Shown: positions 16,482-26,522, counted from the first letter of the stretch. The stretch is 39,775 bases of DNA from Streptomyces sp. NRRL S-87 (GCF_000719335.1 NZ_JOGB01000063.1:1-39775), one strand, 5' to 3'. The notes: generated by a model not told the origin, from the sequence alone. Program-made: numbers and translations.

Positions 16482-16513
16482 GGGCCCTGGTGCCAGTACT
16501 GGTACCAGGGCCC
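16482..16513. promoter_or_regulatory. 32-bp near-perfect palindrome in the leader of the MerR-like gene
   Basis: GGGCCCTGG arms around a CCAGTACTGG core; only one base pair of the 16 is mismatched. It ends 26 nt before the ATG and does not cover the Shine-Dalgarno. TAGTAG-type -10 sequences lie just upstream (about 16468-16474), so the mRNA would begin with this hairpin. It could be an operator for autoregulation, a stabilising 5' hairpin or an attenuator. Confidence 0.6.
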
Positions 16514-16539
16514 CTCTATGCGTTCACGGAGAGGTGCAC

Positions 16540-16878
16540 ATGACAGCAGACGACTCGTACGACCGTCTCGACGACGACGACTACCCCGCCTACACCATGG
16601 GCCGAGCCGCCGAGCTGATCGGCACCACGCAGGGTTTCCTCCGCGCCATCGGCGAGGCCCGCCTGATCACTCCGCTGCGTTCCGAGGGCGGTCACCGCCG
16701 CTACTCCCGCTACCAGCTCCGCATCGCCGCCCGCGCCCGCGAACTCGTCGACCAGGGCACCCCGATCGAGGCCGCCTGCCGCATCATCATCCTCGAGGAC
16801 CAGCTCGAAGAAGCCCAGCGCATCAACGCCGAGTACCGCCGCGCCGCCGCATCCGGCACGCCCCCGGAGCAGGCTTGA
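16540..16878 (+). CDS. Small MerR-like helix-turn-helix protein
   Basis: 112 residues. An acidic N-terminus is followed by a MerR-type winged helix: YTMGRAAELIGTTQGFLRAI and ARLITPLRSEGGHRRYSRYQ, then a short dimerisation helix LEDQLEEAQRINAEYRRAA. It lacks the effector domain of larger MerR proteins. ATG at 16540 has GGAGAGG 5-6 nt upstream; an in-frame GTG at 16534 is less likely. A 32-bp palindrome upstream is a plausible autoregulatory site. Confidence 0.88.
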   Translation: MTADDSYDRLDDDDYPAYTMGRAAELIGTTQGFLRAIGEARLITPLRSEGGHRRYSRYQLRIAARARELVDQGTPIEAACRIIILEDQLEEAQRINAEYRRAAASGTPPEQA

Positions 16879-16937
16879 GGCGAGTACGCCGACCAGGTCG
16901 CCGACCCGCGGCTCGTGTCCTCCGGTTGACCGCGGGC

Positions 16938-16958
16938 GCGCGCCCCGACGGGGCGCGC
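16938..16958 (+). terminator. Short GC hairpin after the MerR-like gene
   Basis: GCGCGCCCC (16938-16946) pairs with GGGGCGCGC (16950-16958), 3-nt loop, 59 nt past the stop. Another GC hairpin lies near 17006-17027. Confidence 0.5.
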
Positions 16959-17065
16959 CGAGGGACCACACCCGCAGGCCGTCGGCGCTGCGGGCGGCCC
17001 GAGGGCGCCGGACCGGCGGTCCGGCCGGATGAAAGACTGCTCGGCGTCCTGCCGAGGGAGTCACA

Positions 17066-18154
17066 GTGTCGATGTTGAGCAACATCCGCCAGGCGGTCCG
17101 CCGCAGCTACCGGCGCGCCGTGGACCTCAGCCATCCGGCGCGGTCGCCGCTGGGCAGCGCGGTCGTGAACTGCGTGGTCTACGTCAAGGGCGTCCGGCAG
17201 GACGGCTGCACCGATGCCGAGCAGGCCCTGCGGTGGGTGCGCAGGGCCGGTGACGGGTTCGTATGGATCGGCCTGCACGAGCCCGGCCAGGAGGAGTTCA
17301 CCGGCCTCGCCCGGCTGTTCGGCCTGCACCCGCTCGCCATCGAGGACGCGGTCCACGCGCACCAGCGGCCCAAGGTGGAGCGCTACGACGACACTCTGTT
17401 CGCGGTGTTCAAGACGGTCCGGTACGTCGAGCACGCGGAGCTGACCGCCACCAGCGAGGTGGTGGACACCGGGGAGCTGATGGCCTTCATCGGCACCGAC
17501 TTCGTCATCACCATCCGGCACGGCGGACACGGCTCCCTGGGCCCCCTGCGAGAGGTTCTCGAAGCCGCCCCCGAGCAACTGGCCAAGGGTCCGGCCGCGG
17601 TCCTGCACGCCATAGCGGACCACGTGGTCGACGACTACCTCGCCGTCACCGACGCCGTGCAGCACGACATGGACGCCGTCGAGACCGCAGTGTTCAGCGA
17701 CCACGCCGGCCGGGGCGACGCGGGCCGGATCTACCAGCTCAAGAGGGAACTGCTCGAGCTCAGGCGGGCCGCGGCGCCGCTCGACCGGCCGCTGCAGCAG
17801 CTCGCCACCCAGCCCATGCCGGTCATCGAACCCGACATCCGCGCCTACTTCCGGGACGTGGCCGACCACCTGACGCGCGCCACGGAACAGATCGGCTCCT
17901 ACGACGCGCTGCTCGACTCCATCCTGCAGGCCCACCTCGCCCAGGTGACCGTCGCCCAGAACGAGGACATGCGCAAGATCACCGCGTGGGCCGCGATCAT
18001 CGCCGTACCCACCATGGTGTGCGGCGTGTACGGCATGAACTTCGACCACATGCCCGAGCTGCGGTGGACGTACGGCTATCCCCTGGTGCTGGGCGTCATC
18101 TCCGTCGCCTGCTTCGTCATCCACCGGGGCTTCCGCCGCAACGGCTGGCTCTGA
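17066..18154 (+). CDS. corA: CorA-family magnesium/cobalt transporter
   Basis: 362 residues. Large cytoplasmic N-terminal domain with FVWIGLHEPGQEEF and HPLAIEDAVHAHQRPKVERY, long helices through the middle, and two C-terminal membrane helices. The first ends in the diagnostic YGMNF loop (the GMN selectivity motif), followed by the acidic/aromatic loop FDHMPELRW. Pentameric Mg2+ channel, possibly also Co2+ or Ni2+. GTG at 17066 with GAGGGAG upstream. Terminated by a hairpin just after the stop. Confidence 0.95.
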   Translation: MSMLSNIRQAVRRSYRRAVDLSHPARSPLGSAVVNCVVYVKGVRQDGCTDAEQALRWVRRAGDGFVWIGLHEPGQEEFTGLARLFGLHPLAIEDAVHAHQRPKVERYDDTLFAVFKTVRYVEHAELTATSEVVDTGELMAFIGTDFVITIRHGGHGSLGPLREVLEAAPEQLAKGPAAVLHAIADHVVDDYLAVTDAVQHDMDAVETAVFSDHAGRGDAGRIYQLKRELLELRRAAAPLDRPLQQLATQPMPVIEPDIRAYFRDVADHLTRATEQIGSYDALLDSILQAHLAQVTVAQNEDMRKITAWAAIIAVPTMVCGVYGMNFDHMPELRWTYGYPLVLGVISVACFVIHRGFRRNGWL

Positions 18155-18155
18155 C

Positions 18156-18184
18156 CCGCCCTCCCCGGGCGTCCGGGAGGGCGG
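18156..18184. terminator. Terminator between corA and the convergent DUF4287 gene
   Basis: CGCCCTCCC-type arm pairs with GGGAGGGCG with a short GC loop, directly after the corA stop. One unpaired base in the left arm. Confidence 0.6.
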
Positions 18185-18219
18185 TCCCGGGGGCCCGGGG
18201 GCCCTGGTGCGGGCCGTGG

Positions 18220-18435
18220 CTACTCGGGGGTGGTGGCGAGGCTGTGGGCGACGAGGGCGTTGGCGTGGCCGTGCCCCAGGCCGTACTCGGACTTGAGCCA
18301 GGCGACGAGTTCCATGTGCTTGGTGAGGGGGGCCGCGCGGATGAGGTCGATCCAGTGCGCGACGGGGTGGCCGTACTTCTTCTCGATGGAGGGGAAGTAG
18401 CTGGCGGGGCCCTTGGGGGCGGGGGTGGCGGTCAT
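18220..18435 (-). CDS. DUF4287 domain protein
   Basis: 71 residues, essentially one DUF4287 domain: GPASYFPSIEKKYGHPVAHW, then KHMELVAWLKSEYGLGHGHA and NALVAH. Small soluble proteins of unknown function, common in actinomycetes. GAGGA lies upstream of the ATG at 18435. 103 nt separate it from the Bcr-type transporter on the same strand, so it could be read through from there. Confidence 0.9.
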   Translation of the reverse strand: MTATPAPKGPASYFPSIEKKYGHPVAHWIDLIRAAPLTKHMELVAWLKSEYGLGHGHANALVAHSLATTPE

Positions 18436-18538
18436 GGGGTCGTCCTCTCGGTCCGTCGCTGTCGCGTCTCCTCCTCATGACCGCGGGCGGGCCGCGGACT
18501 CATCGGTGGACGGGTGTGGTCCGCGTCACGTCCCGGTC

Positions 18539-19798
18539 CTACGCGGCGGGCGTGGGACGGGCCACGAACGCGTAGGTGAGCGCCGACAGCCCGGCGCAGG
18601 AGGCGATCACCACCGCCATGGGCAGCGCCGAGGCGGCGCCGGAGAGGCCGACGAGCGGCGCCATCAGGCCGCCGAGCGCGTACTGGCACAGGCCCAGCAG
18701 GGCCGAGGCGCTGCCCGCCGTCCGCGGCCGGCCCTGCAGCGCGAGGGCGGCGGTGTTGGGGCCCAGCAGGCCGACGCTGGAGACGATCATCAGCAGCGCG
18801 GGCAGGACGCCGGGCAGCCCGAGCCCGGACAGCGCGGAGACCAGCAGCAGCGTGGCACCGGTCCCGGACAGGGCCACCCCGCAGCCGATGAGTGCGCGCA
18901 TCGACAGCCGGCGCAGCAGCCGGGCGTTGAGCTGGCCCATGGCCACGATGCCGATCGAGTTGGCGCCGAAGACGAGGCTGAACTGCTGGGCGCTGAGCCC
19001 GTAGACCTGCTGGAGCACGAACGGCGAGCCGGCTATGTACGCCATCAGCGCGCCGAACCCGAAGGCGGCGGTGAACGTCTCGCCCACGAACCGCCGTTCG
19101 CGCAGCAGGGCGCCGAACCCGCGCACGGTGGCCCCGAACCCGCGCGCCCCGCGGGACTCCGGCGGCAGCGTCTCGCCGATGACGAGTGCGGCGCCGGCCA
19201 GGATCAGGGTGCCGACGAGGGAGAGCACCCAGAACACCCCGCGCCAGTCGGTCAACCGGAGCAGCTGCCCGCCCAGCAGCGGGGCCAGGATCGGGGCGCT
19301 GCCGTTGACCACCATCAGGAGCGAGAAGACGCGGGCGGCGGCGGTCCCGGAGTAGAGGTCGGAGACGATCGCCCGCGAGATGACGATGCCGAAGCCGCCC
19401 GCGAAGCCCTGGAGCAGGCGCAGCCCCGTGAGCGCGCCCACCGAGGGCGCGAAGGCGCACAGGGCGGAACCGACCGCGTACGCCGCCAGCCCCCACAGCA
19501 GCGGCCGCCGGCGGCCCCACGCGTCGGCGAGCGGGCCGGCGACCAGCTGGCCGAGGGCGAGGCCGAGCAGGCAGGCGGTGAGGGTGAGCTGGGCGTCGGA
19601 GGCGGTCGCCCCGAACTCGCCGGCCAGCTGCGGCAGGCCGGGCAGGTACATGTCCAGGCTCAGCGGGCCGAACGCGGACAGGGCGCCGAGCACGAGGACC
19701 ATGCGGGGCGCCGGGCGGGACGGCCGCGCCGCCACCGCGGCTGCGGATTCGGGCACGTGTGCCGCGGTTCCTTCGGGGGTGGGGCGCGGGCTGCTCAT
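18539..19798 (-). CDS. Bcr/CflA-type multidrug efflux MFS transporter
   Basis: 419 residues with about 12 membrane helices. Family features: GPLSLDMYLPGLPQLAGEFG at helix 1 (the S-x-D-M-Y-LP motif of Bcr/CflA pumps), GQLVAGPLADAWGRRRPLL (MFS motif A) and ISRAIVSDLYSG near helix 5. Proton-coupled drug export is expected. ATG at 19798; TATATT lies 7 nt upstream with no Shine-Dalgarno, so translation may be leaderless. Divergent from a MarR regulator; a perfect 32-bp palindrome sits on the promoter. Confidence 0.93.
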   Translation of the reverse strand: MSSPRPTPEGTAAHVPESAAAVAARPSRPAPRMVLVLGALSAFGPLSLDMYLPGLPQLAGEFGATASDAQLTLTACLLGLALGQLVAGPLADAWGRRRPLLWGLAAYAVGSALCAFAPSVGALTGLRLLQGFAGGFGIVISRAIVSDLYSGTAAARVFSLLMVVNGSAPILAPLLGGQLLRLTDWRGVFWVLSLVGTLILAGAALVIGETLPPESRGARGFGATVRGFGALLRERRFVGETFTAAFGFGALMAYIAGSPFVLQQVYGLSAQQFSLVFGANSIGIVAMGQLNARLLRRLSMRALIGCGVALSGTGATLLLVSALSGLGLPGVLPALLMIVSSVGLLGPNTAALALQGRPRTAGSASALLGLCQYALGGLMAPLVGLSGAASALPMAVVIASCAGLSALTYAFVARPTPAA

Positions 19799-19802
19799 GA
19801 CC

Positions 19803-19834
19803 GAAAATATACCTGCCTAGGCAGGTATATTTTC
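19803..19834. promoter_or_regulatory. Perfect 32-bp palindrome, MarR operator with two divergent promoters
   Basis: The core CCTGCCTAGGCAGG is flanked on both sides by AT-rich GAAAATATA/TATATTTTC arms; all 16 pairs match. Each arm supplies a TATATT -10, one facing the efflux gene (7 nt from its ATG) and one facing marR. TTGAAA (plus 19831-19836) could be the -35 of the pump promoter with a long 19-nt spacer. Binding of the MarR protein here would shut both genes. Confidence 0.8.
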
Positions 19835-19881
19835 AAGGGTCGGGAAGTACCGGACGCGCACTGTCCGGATGGCGGACCCCG

Positions 19882-20373
19882 ATGACCGAGGATGGGCCCA
19901 TGGGAGACGTGCGAGACGACGGCACCGGCATCGACGCGCTGGCGGCCACCGAGGGGGTCCGGCTGCTCGGGCACCTGAGCCGCGTCGTGCACCTGCTGCA
20001 CAACCGCACCCGGCCGGTGATGGCCGCCGCCTCCGGCCTCGAAGGACCGGAGTTCGAGCTCCTGCTGCGGCTGTGGCAGCAGCCCGGGCACACCGCGCAG
20101 GCCGCCCCGCTGGGCGAGGCGATCGGGCTCACCTCCAGCGGTACGACCCGCCTGGTGGCCCGCGCCCTGACCAAGGGGCTGATCAGCCGCGATCCCGACC
20201 CCTGCGACGGGCGGGCGTTCCTGCTGCGGCACACCCCGCTGGGGCGCGAGAAGCTCCGCCTGGCCCTGGACGCGCACAGCGCCCAGCTGCGGGAGCTGCT
20301 GGCCGAGACCCTGCCGCCCGCGACGACGGCCCGCCTGATCGAGGACCTGGCCCACTGGGACGCGGCCCTCTGA
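19882..20373 (+). CDS. MarR-family transcriptional regulator
   Basis: 163 residues. Dimerisation helices flank a winged helix: QAAPLGEAIGLTSSGTTRLV (recognition region) and DPCDGRAFLLRHTPLGREKL (wing with the conserved DGR). Probable repressor of the divergent efflux pump and of itself through the 32-bp palindrome; induction by a drug-like ligand is typical. ATG at 19882 or, with a better-placed GAGG, ATG at 19900. Confidence 0.92.
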   Translation: MTEDGPMGDVRDDGTGIDALAATEGVRLLGHLSRVVHLLHNRTRPVMAAASGLEGPEFELLLRLWQQPGHTAQAAPLGEAIGLTSSGTTRLVARALTKGLISRDPDPCDGRAFLLRHTPLGREKLRLALDAHSAQLRELLAETLPPATTARLIEDLAHWDAAL

Positions 20374-20393
20374 CCCGCGTCCGCCGCGCACAC

Positions 20394-20504
20394 GGCGGAG
20401 CGCCGACCGCGGGCGGAGCGCCGACCGCACGGCGGACCGCCGACCGCGGGGGGAGCGCCGGCCGCACGGCGGACCGCCGACCGCGGGGGGAGCGCCGGCC
20501 GCAC
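20394..20504. repeat. Minisatellite: 3 x 37-bp tandem repeats
   Basis: Units at 20394-20430, 20431-20467 and 20468-20504. The last two are identical; the first differs at three positions. Each unit is made of two related halves of 18-19 bp (GGCGGANCGCCGACCGC pattern). It lies between the MarR and FAD-Rieske stops, non-coding, and can form GC-rich hairpins. Possibly a terminator region expanded by slippage. Confidence 0.85.
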
Positions 20505-20546
20505 GCCGGAGGGTCCTTCGATCGTTTGCCGGCGGCTCCGCCGACC

Positions 20547-22070
20547 TCACGCCGGAGCCGGCGGCGGATCCTCCAGCGGCTTGGTGGCCGGCCCCTGGAG
20601 CAGGGCTCCGGACTCGGCGAAGCGCGAGCCGTGGCAGGGGCACTCCCAGGTCCGCTCGGCCGCGTTGAACCCCAGCTCGCACCCCATGTGGGGGCAGCGC
20701 ACGACCGGCCGGTCCGGCTCCCTGCCCGCGGACCCCGCACCCGCCGCCCCCGCGTCCGCTCCCGTACGGGCACCGGCCCGCGCCCCGGCGTGCAGCACGC
20801 GTGCCGCCGCCCGGGCCGGCGCCCGCCCCGCGAGGTAGTGCCGCGCCACCGCCGCCTGCCCGCGCACCAGGGCCGGTGCGTCGCGCAGCGGCAACCGCCG
20901 CCGGGGGTCGAACAGCTCGGTCCAGTCGGGGCGCGCGCCCCCGGTGACGTGGGCGGCCAGCAGCCCGCCCGCCATCACCCCGTTGCTGAGCCCCCAACCA
21001 CCGAACCCGGTGGCCACGAACACGTGCTGGGTGCCGGGGTGCTCGTGCCCCACGCACGGCAGCCCGTCCACGCAGTCCACGTCCTGCGCGGCCCACCGGT
21101 ACCAGGGCTCCGCCACCCCGAACCGGGCCGCCCACTCCTCCAGCCGGACCAGCCGGGCCCCGGTCCCGTCGTCGGCTCCCGGCACGAACGCCTCGCCCGC
21201 GACCACGAGCAGCCGCCGCCCGCCCTCGTACGGGGCGGTGCGCACCGACCGGACGTGGTCCTCCGCGGTCAGGTACACGCCTTCCGGAGCGGTCGCGGCC
21301 TCGACCGGGGCCGCCACCACCAGTTCCCGGCGCACCCCCAACCGCGCCAGCAGCGCCGCGTGGGCGGTGACCGGGAAGCCGGTGGCCAGCACCACGTCGT
21401 GTGCGGAGACCACGGCCCCGCCCGCGACCTCGACCCGGCACTGCGCCCCCTCCTCCACCGCGACCACGCGGCTCAGCTCGTGGATCCGCCCGCCCCGCAG
21501 GATCAGCTCGTGCGCGATCCCGAGCAGGAAGCGGCGCGGGTGGAACTGGTACTGGTCGCCCAGCCGCACCGCCCCCGCCACGGGGAACGGCAGCCCGGTC
21601 TCGGTGACGTACGTGGCGTCCAAGCCGGCCTCCCGGGCCGCGGCCGCCTCCTCGCGCAGCTCGGCGGTAGCGCTCTGCCGGGTGGCGTACGTGTAGGCCG
21701 GCACCCGCTCCAACTGGGCGTCGAGCTCCAGCTCCGCGCACAGTTCCGCGACCCGGGCCAGCGCGTCGAGCTGGGCCGCCGCGTACCGGCCGGCCGCCCG
21801 GGGCCCGTGCTCGCGGCGCAGCCGGGAGTAGCAGAGCCCGTGCAGGGCCGTCAGCTTGCCGGTGGTGTACCCGGTGGTGCCGCGCACGATCCGGTCGGCC
21901 TCCAGGAGGACCACCTCCACACCGGCCGAGGCCAGCTCGAAGGCCGTGCAGAGACCCGCGACGCCGCCGCCCACCACGACCACGTCGGCGGTGCGGTCGT
22001 GGTCGAGGACGGGGTACTCGGTCGCGGGCGTGCTGGAGGTCCAGTACGACGATCCGATACCGCTGCCCAT
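20547..22070 (-). CDS. FAD-dependent oxidoreductase with C-terminal Rieske domain
   Basis: About 507 residues. N-terminal DAO-type FAD fold: ADVVVVGGGVAGLCTAFELA (GxGxxG) and VVLLEADRIVRGTTGYTTGK. A second FAD motif reads HVFVATGFGGWGLSNGVMAG. The C-terminus is a Rieske [2Fe-2S] domain: CPHMGC (CxH) and CPCHGSRF (CxxH). Substrate unknown; the architecture couples flavin oxidation to an iron-sulfur centre. ATG at 22070 is chosen because a SigB-like promoter motif ends 9 nt upstream; GTG at 22079 extends it by three residues. An Ala/Gly/Arg-rich linker joins the two domains. Confidence 0.88.
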   Translation of the reverse strand: MGSGIGSSYWTSSTPATEYPVLDHDRTADVVVVGGGVAGLCTAFELASAGVEVVLLEADRIVRGTTGYTTGKLTALHGLCYSRLRREHGPRAAGRYAAAQLDALARVAELCAELELDAQLERVPAYTYATRQSATAELREEAAAAREAGLDATYVTETGLPFPVAGAVRLGDQYQFHPRRFLLGIAHELILRGGRIHELSRVVAVEEGAQCRVEVAGGAVVSAHDVVLATGFPVTAHAALLARLGVRRELVVAAPVEAATAPEGVYLTAEDHVRSVRTAPYEGGRRLLVVAGEAFVPGADDGTGARLVRLEEWAARFGVAEPWYRWAAQDVDCVDGLPCVGHEHPGTQHVFVATGFGGWGLSNGVMAGGLLAAHVTGGARPDWTELFDPRRRLPLRDAPALVRGQAAVARHYLAGRAPARAAARVLHAGARAGARTGADAGAAGAGSAGREPDRPVVRCPHMGCELGFNAAERTWECPCHGSRFAESGALLQGPATKPLEDPPPAPA

Positions 22071-22079
22071 GCCCGGCAC

Positions 22080-22105
22080 GTACCCGTACCGCGGTCCTAA
22101 AATTC
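22080..22105 (-). promoter_or_regulatory. SigB-like promoter motif upstream of the FAD-Rieske gene
   Basis: Minus strand GAATT (22105-22101), N15, GGGTAC (22085-22080) fits the Streptomyces SigB pattern GNNTN-N14/16-GGGTAY. The -10 ends 9 nt before ATG 22070, so this would be a leaderless SigB-type transcript. Inference from pattern only; the -35 pattern is weakly specific. Confidence 0.4.
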
Positions 22106-22174
22106 GTAATGCGTCGGTATGTACCTATGCGTACCCCATATCGGAGGTACCGGAAGAGGGGCGGGGAACCGGGC

Positions 22175-24499
22175 ATGACCGTGCCGGAGAGCGGGTTGGC
22201 CTCGGCCGTCGCGGACCTCACGGCCGAGGTCGCGGCGCTGCACGCGGACCGGGCCCGGCGCAGGCTGCTGCACCTCGCCACCGGCGTGCTGGTCAGCCAG
22301 CTGGGCCTGCCCCCCGCCGAGGCCGGCGACCACCTGCTGCGGCTCGCGGTCTCCACCGGGCTGTCCGCCACGGACCTCGCGGCGGACATCGTGAACGCCG
22401 CCGCGGGGGTGGCGGCGGGCCCCGGCGGTGTCGGCGGCCCCGCGGCGGGCGCGGTCGGCACGGCCCTCGTACCTCCCGGCGCGGCCCCCGCGGAGGCCCG
22501 CCGCCTCGGTCGGGGCATCGCCGGCGTCCTGGCCTCCGACAGCGCCGCCGAAGCCGCGACGGCGCTGCTGGAGGGCGGCCTGCGGCGGCTCGGCGTCGAG
22601 ACCGTCCTGCTCTGGCGCCGGACCGGGACGGACTGCCTGGAGCTGGTCGGCCACGCCGGTGCGGACGTCACCTCGACCGGGCACTGGCGCTGGGTCCCGC
22701 CCGAGACCGCGGGCCCGCTGCACGCCGCCCTGACCGCGGGCCGCCCCACCTGGTACCCGAACGGCCCCGGGGACGCGGGCCGGCTGCCCGGCCCGACGCC
22801 GGACGCGGCCCGGGGGCTGGTGCCGCTGGAGCGCGACGGTCTGACCGCCGGGCTCGCCCTGGCCGCCTGGCCGGGACCGGCGCCCCTCGACGTGCGCGTG
22901 CGCGAGGCGGTCGCGGCGCTGTGCCGGCCCTCCGCGCAGCTGCTGGACAGCTTCGAACCGGGGCTGCCGGACGCGCCGCCGGTGCTGGCCGCCGTCCTCG
23001 ACGCGCTGGACCACCCGGCGGTGATCGTCCGGTTCGACCACGGGACGACGGGGCAGCCGGAGGCCGGGCCGGAGACGGAGGCGGAGACCGCCTCCCGCTC
23101 CGTCGTCGAGCACCTCAACCCCGCCGCGCTCCACGTCCTCGGCGGCCTGCCCGCGCCGGCCGGCCGTGCCGTGGCCCAGCTCTTCCCCACCGTGTACGAG
23201 GAGCTGGTCGCCCTCCTCGCCCGCGCGAACGCGCTCGGCACCCCCCAGTCCGCCCCCGCCCTGCCCGCCGCCCCCGCGGACGGGGCCGCCGAGCCCGCCA
23301 TGGCGGAGGTGCGGGTCCTGCCGCTGGGCCGGGGCCGCACGGCCGTGCTGTGGCGCACAGGGGCCCGGTTGCGGCCGCTGGTCGCCCGCGCGCTGGAGCG
23401 GCTGGAGCGGCTGGCGGTGTTCGAGGACGACCTGGCCGACGGCTCCCGCTGGAGCCAGCAGGCGTACCCGATCTTCGGTCTGGCCCCGGACGATCCACCG
23501 GTCCCGCTGCGCGCGCTCGGCTCCCGGCTGAACCCGGACGACGTACCCCTCCTGGAGGGCCTCCTGGCCACCCTCACCGACCGGCACCGGGGCGGTCAGA
23601 TCCTGGTGCGCGCGGTCCGCGCCGACGGCGGGGTGCGGCACGTCCGGATCGCCGCGGAACCCGTGCTGACGGGCCCGGCCCTCACCGGCGTGACGGGCGT
23701 CTTCCAGGACGTCTCCGCGCAGCACCACACCGAGCTCGCGCTCACCGCGACCTTCGACCGGCTCAGCGCCGCCCAGGCGGACGCCGTCCTCACCAACCAC
23801 CTGGTCCTCGGGCTCCAGCGCGCCATCGTGCCCGAAGCCCCCACCACGGAGACCCCGCCCGGGCTGCGCGTGGCCGCCCGCTACCGGCCCGCGGCCGCCG
23901 AGTACCGGGTCGGCGGCGACTGGTACGACGTGCAGCCGCTCACCGGAGAGAAGGTGCTGGTCACGGTCGGGGACATCGCCGGGCACGGCATCGACGCGGC
24001 CACCGCCATGATCGCCCTGCGCGGCGCCCTGCACGGTCTGGCCTTCACCGGCAGCCCGCCCGGCCGGCTGATGGGCTGGCTCAACGACGTCACGCTCGCC
24101 ACCCCCGGGCAGCCCACCGCGACGGCCGTGTGCGCCCTGTTCGACCCGGCCGACCGCTCGCTGGCCTGGGCGAACGCCGGGCACCCGCCGGTGCTGCTGC
24201 TCCGGGCCGGCCGGGCGCGGTTCCTGGAGGGCGCCCACGACGTCCTGCTCGGCGCCCTGCCCGGGGTGGCGTACGCGGAGGCGCGCGCGCAGCTCCTGCC
24301 CGGCGACACGCTGCTGCTCTACACGGACGGGTTCGTGGAGCGCCGGCACACCGGACTGGACGAGAGCCTGGCGGCGCTGCGACGGGCCGCGGAGCGGCTC
24401 GTCGCGGGACCGGTGGAGGAGCAGGCGGACCGGCTGATGGCGGCCGTGATCGGCGACACGGACGACGACACGAGCCTGGTGGTGGTGCGCGTCTCCTGA
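22175..24499 (+). CDS. ANTAR-GAF-PAS-PP2C (SpoIIE-type) serine phosphatase
   Basis: 774 residues. About 20-80: ANTAR-like RNA-binding helices (LHLATGVLVSQLGLPPAEAG, then HLLRLAVSTGLSATDLAADI). About 100-270: GAF-like sensor. About 430-530: PAS-like segment, then a helix into the PP2C/SpoIIE domain with GGDWYDVQ (D582), VGDIAGHGIDAATAM, ANAGHPPVLLL, YTDGFVERR and a final DDDTSLVVVRV. These are the metal-binding aspartates of phosphatases that dephosphorylate STAS anti-sigma antagonists; the STAS protein at 28090-28506 is an obvious candidate substrate. ATG at 22175 is used; ATG at 22109 is in frame but without a ribosome-binding site. Confidence 0.9.
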   Translation: MTVPESGLASAVADLTAEVAALHADRARRRLLHLATGVLVSQLGLPPAEAGDHLLRLAVSTGLSATDLAADIVNAAAGVAAGPGGVGGPAAGAVGTALVPPGAAPAEARRLGRGIAGVLASDSAAEAATALLEGGLRRLGVETVLLWRRTGTDCLELVGHAGADVTSTGHWRWVPPETAGPLHAALTAGRPTWYPNGPGDAGRLPGPTPDAARGLVPLERDGLTAGLALAAWPGPAPLDVRVREAVAALCRPSAQLLDSFEPGLPDAPPVLAAVLDALDHPAVIVRFDHGTTGQPEAGPETEAETASRSVVEHLNPAALHVLGGLPAPAGRAVAQLFPTVYEELVALLARANALGTPQSAPALPAAPADGAAEPAMAEVRVLPLGRGRTAVLWRTGARLRPLVARALERLERLAVFEDDLADGSRWSQQAYPIFGLAPDDPPVPLRALGSRLNPDDVPLLEGLLATLTDRHRGGQILVRAVRADGGVRHVRIAAEPVLTGPALTGVTGVFQDVSAQHHTELALTATFDRLSAAQADAVLTNHLVLGLQRAIVPEAPTTETPPGLRVAARYRPAAAEYRVGGDWYDVQPLTGEKVLVTVGDIAGHGIDAATAMIALRGALHGLAFTGSPPGRLMGWLNDVTLATPGQPTATAVCALFDPADRSLAWANAGHPPVLLLRAGRARFLEGAHDVLLGALPGVAYAEARAQLLPGDTLLLYTDGFVERRHTGLDESLAALRRAAERLVAGPVEEQADRLMAAVIGDTDDDTSLVVVRVS

Positions 24500-24580
24500 C
24501 CACGGACCTTCGACCTCCGACCGGTTCCGCACGCCGCCCACCGCCGCCTCCCGCCCCCCTCCCCGTACTGCGGCCACGGC

Positions 24581-26437
<1,857 letters not shown>

Positions 26438-26481
26438 GTCTGCCCCCGGATGACCTCCTGGGACCAGCGTGGCACGAGAAA

Positions 26482-26506
26482 GGGTCACAAGCCCCACAGA
26501 GGGTAT
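26482..26506 (+). promoter_or_regulatory. SigB-like promoter of the sigma factor gene
   Basis: GGGTC (26482-26486), N14, GGGTAT (26501-26506), an exact fit to GNNTN-N14-GGGTAY. Located 38 nt before the sigma factor start, so autoregulation is likely. Inference from the known SigB consensus. Confidence 0.6.
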
Positions 26507-26522
26507 GAAACGGGTGCATACC
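26502..26522. promoter_or_regulatory. Inverted repeat downstream of the sigma gene -10
   Basis: GGTATG (26502-26507), N9, CATACC (26517-26522): a perfect 6-bp dyad overlapping the -10 and the likely start site. Could be an operator; the protein is unknown. Confidence 0.4.

Noticed and set aside
20394..20504. 37-bp repeats as a CRISPR array
   Set aside because: Repeats are directly contiguous without spacers and no cas gene is present.
19795..23577. Minus-strand open frame of about 1260 codons
   Set aside because: It crosses the MarR gene, the minisatellite, the FAD-Rieske gene and the PP2C start in the wrong frame; composition is Arg/Gly/Ala-rich with no motif.
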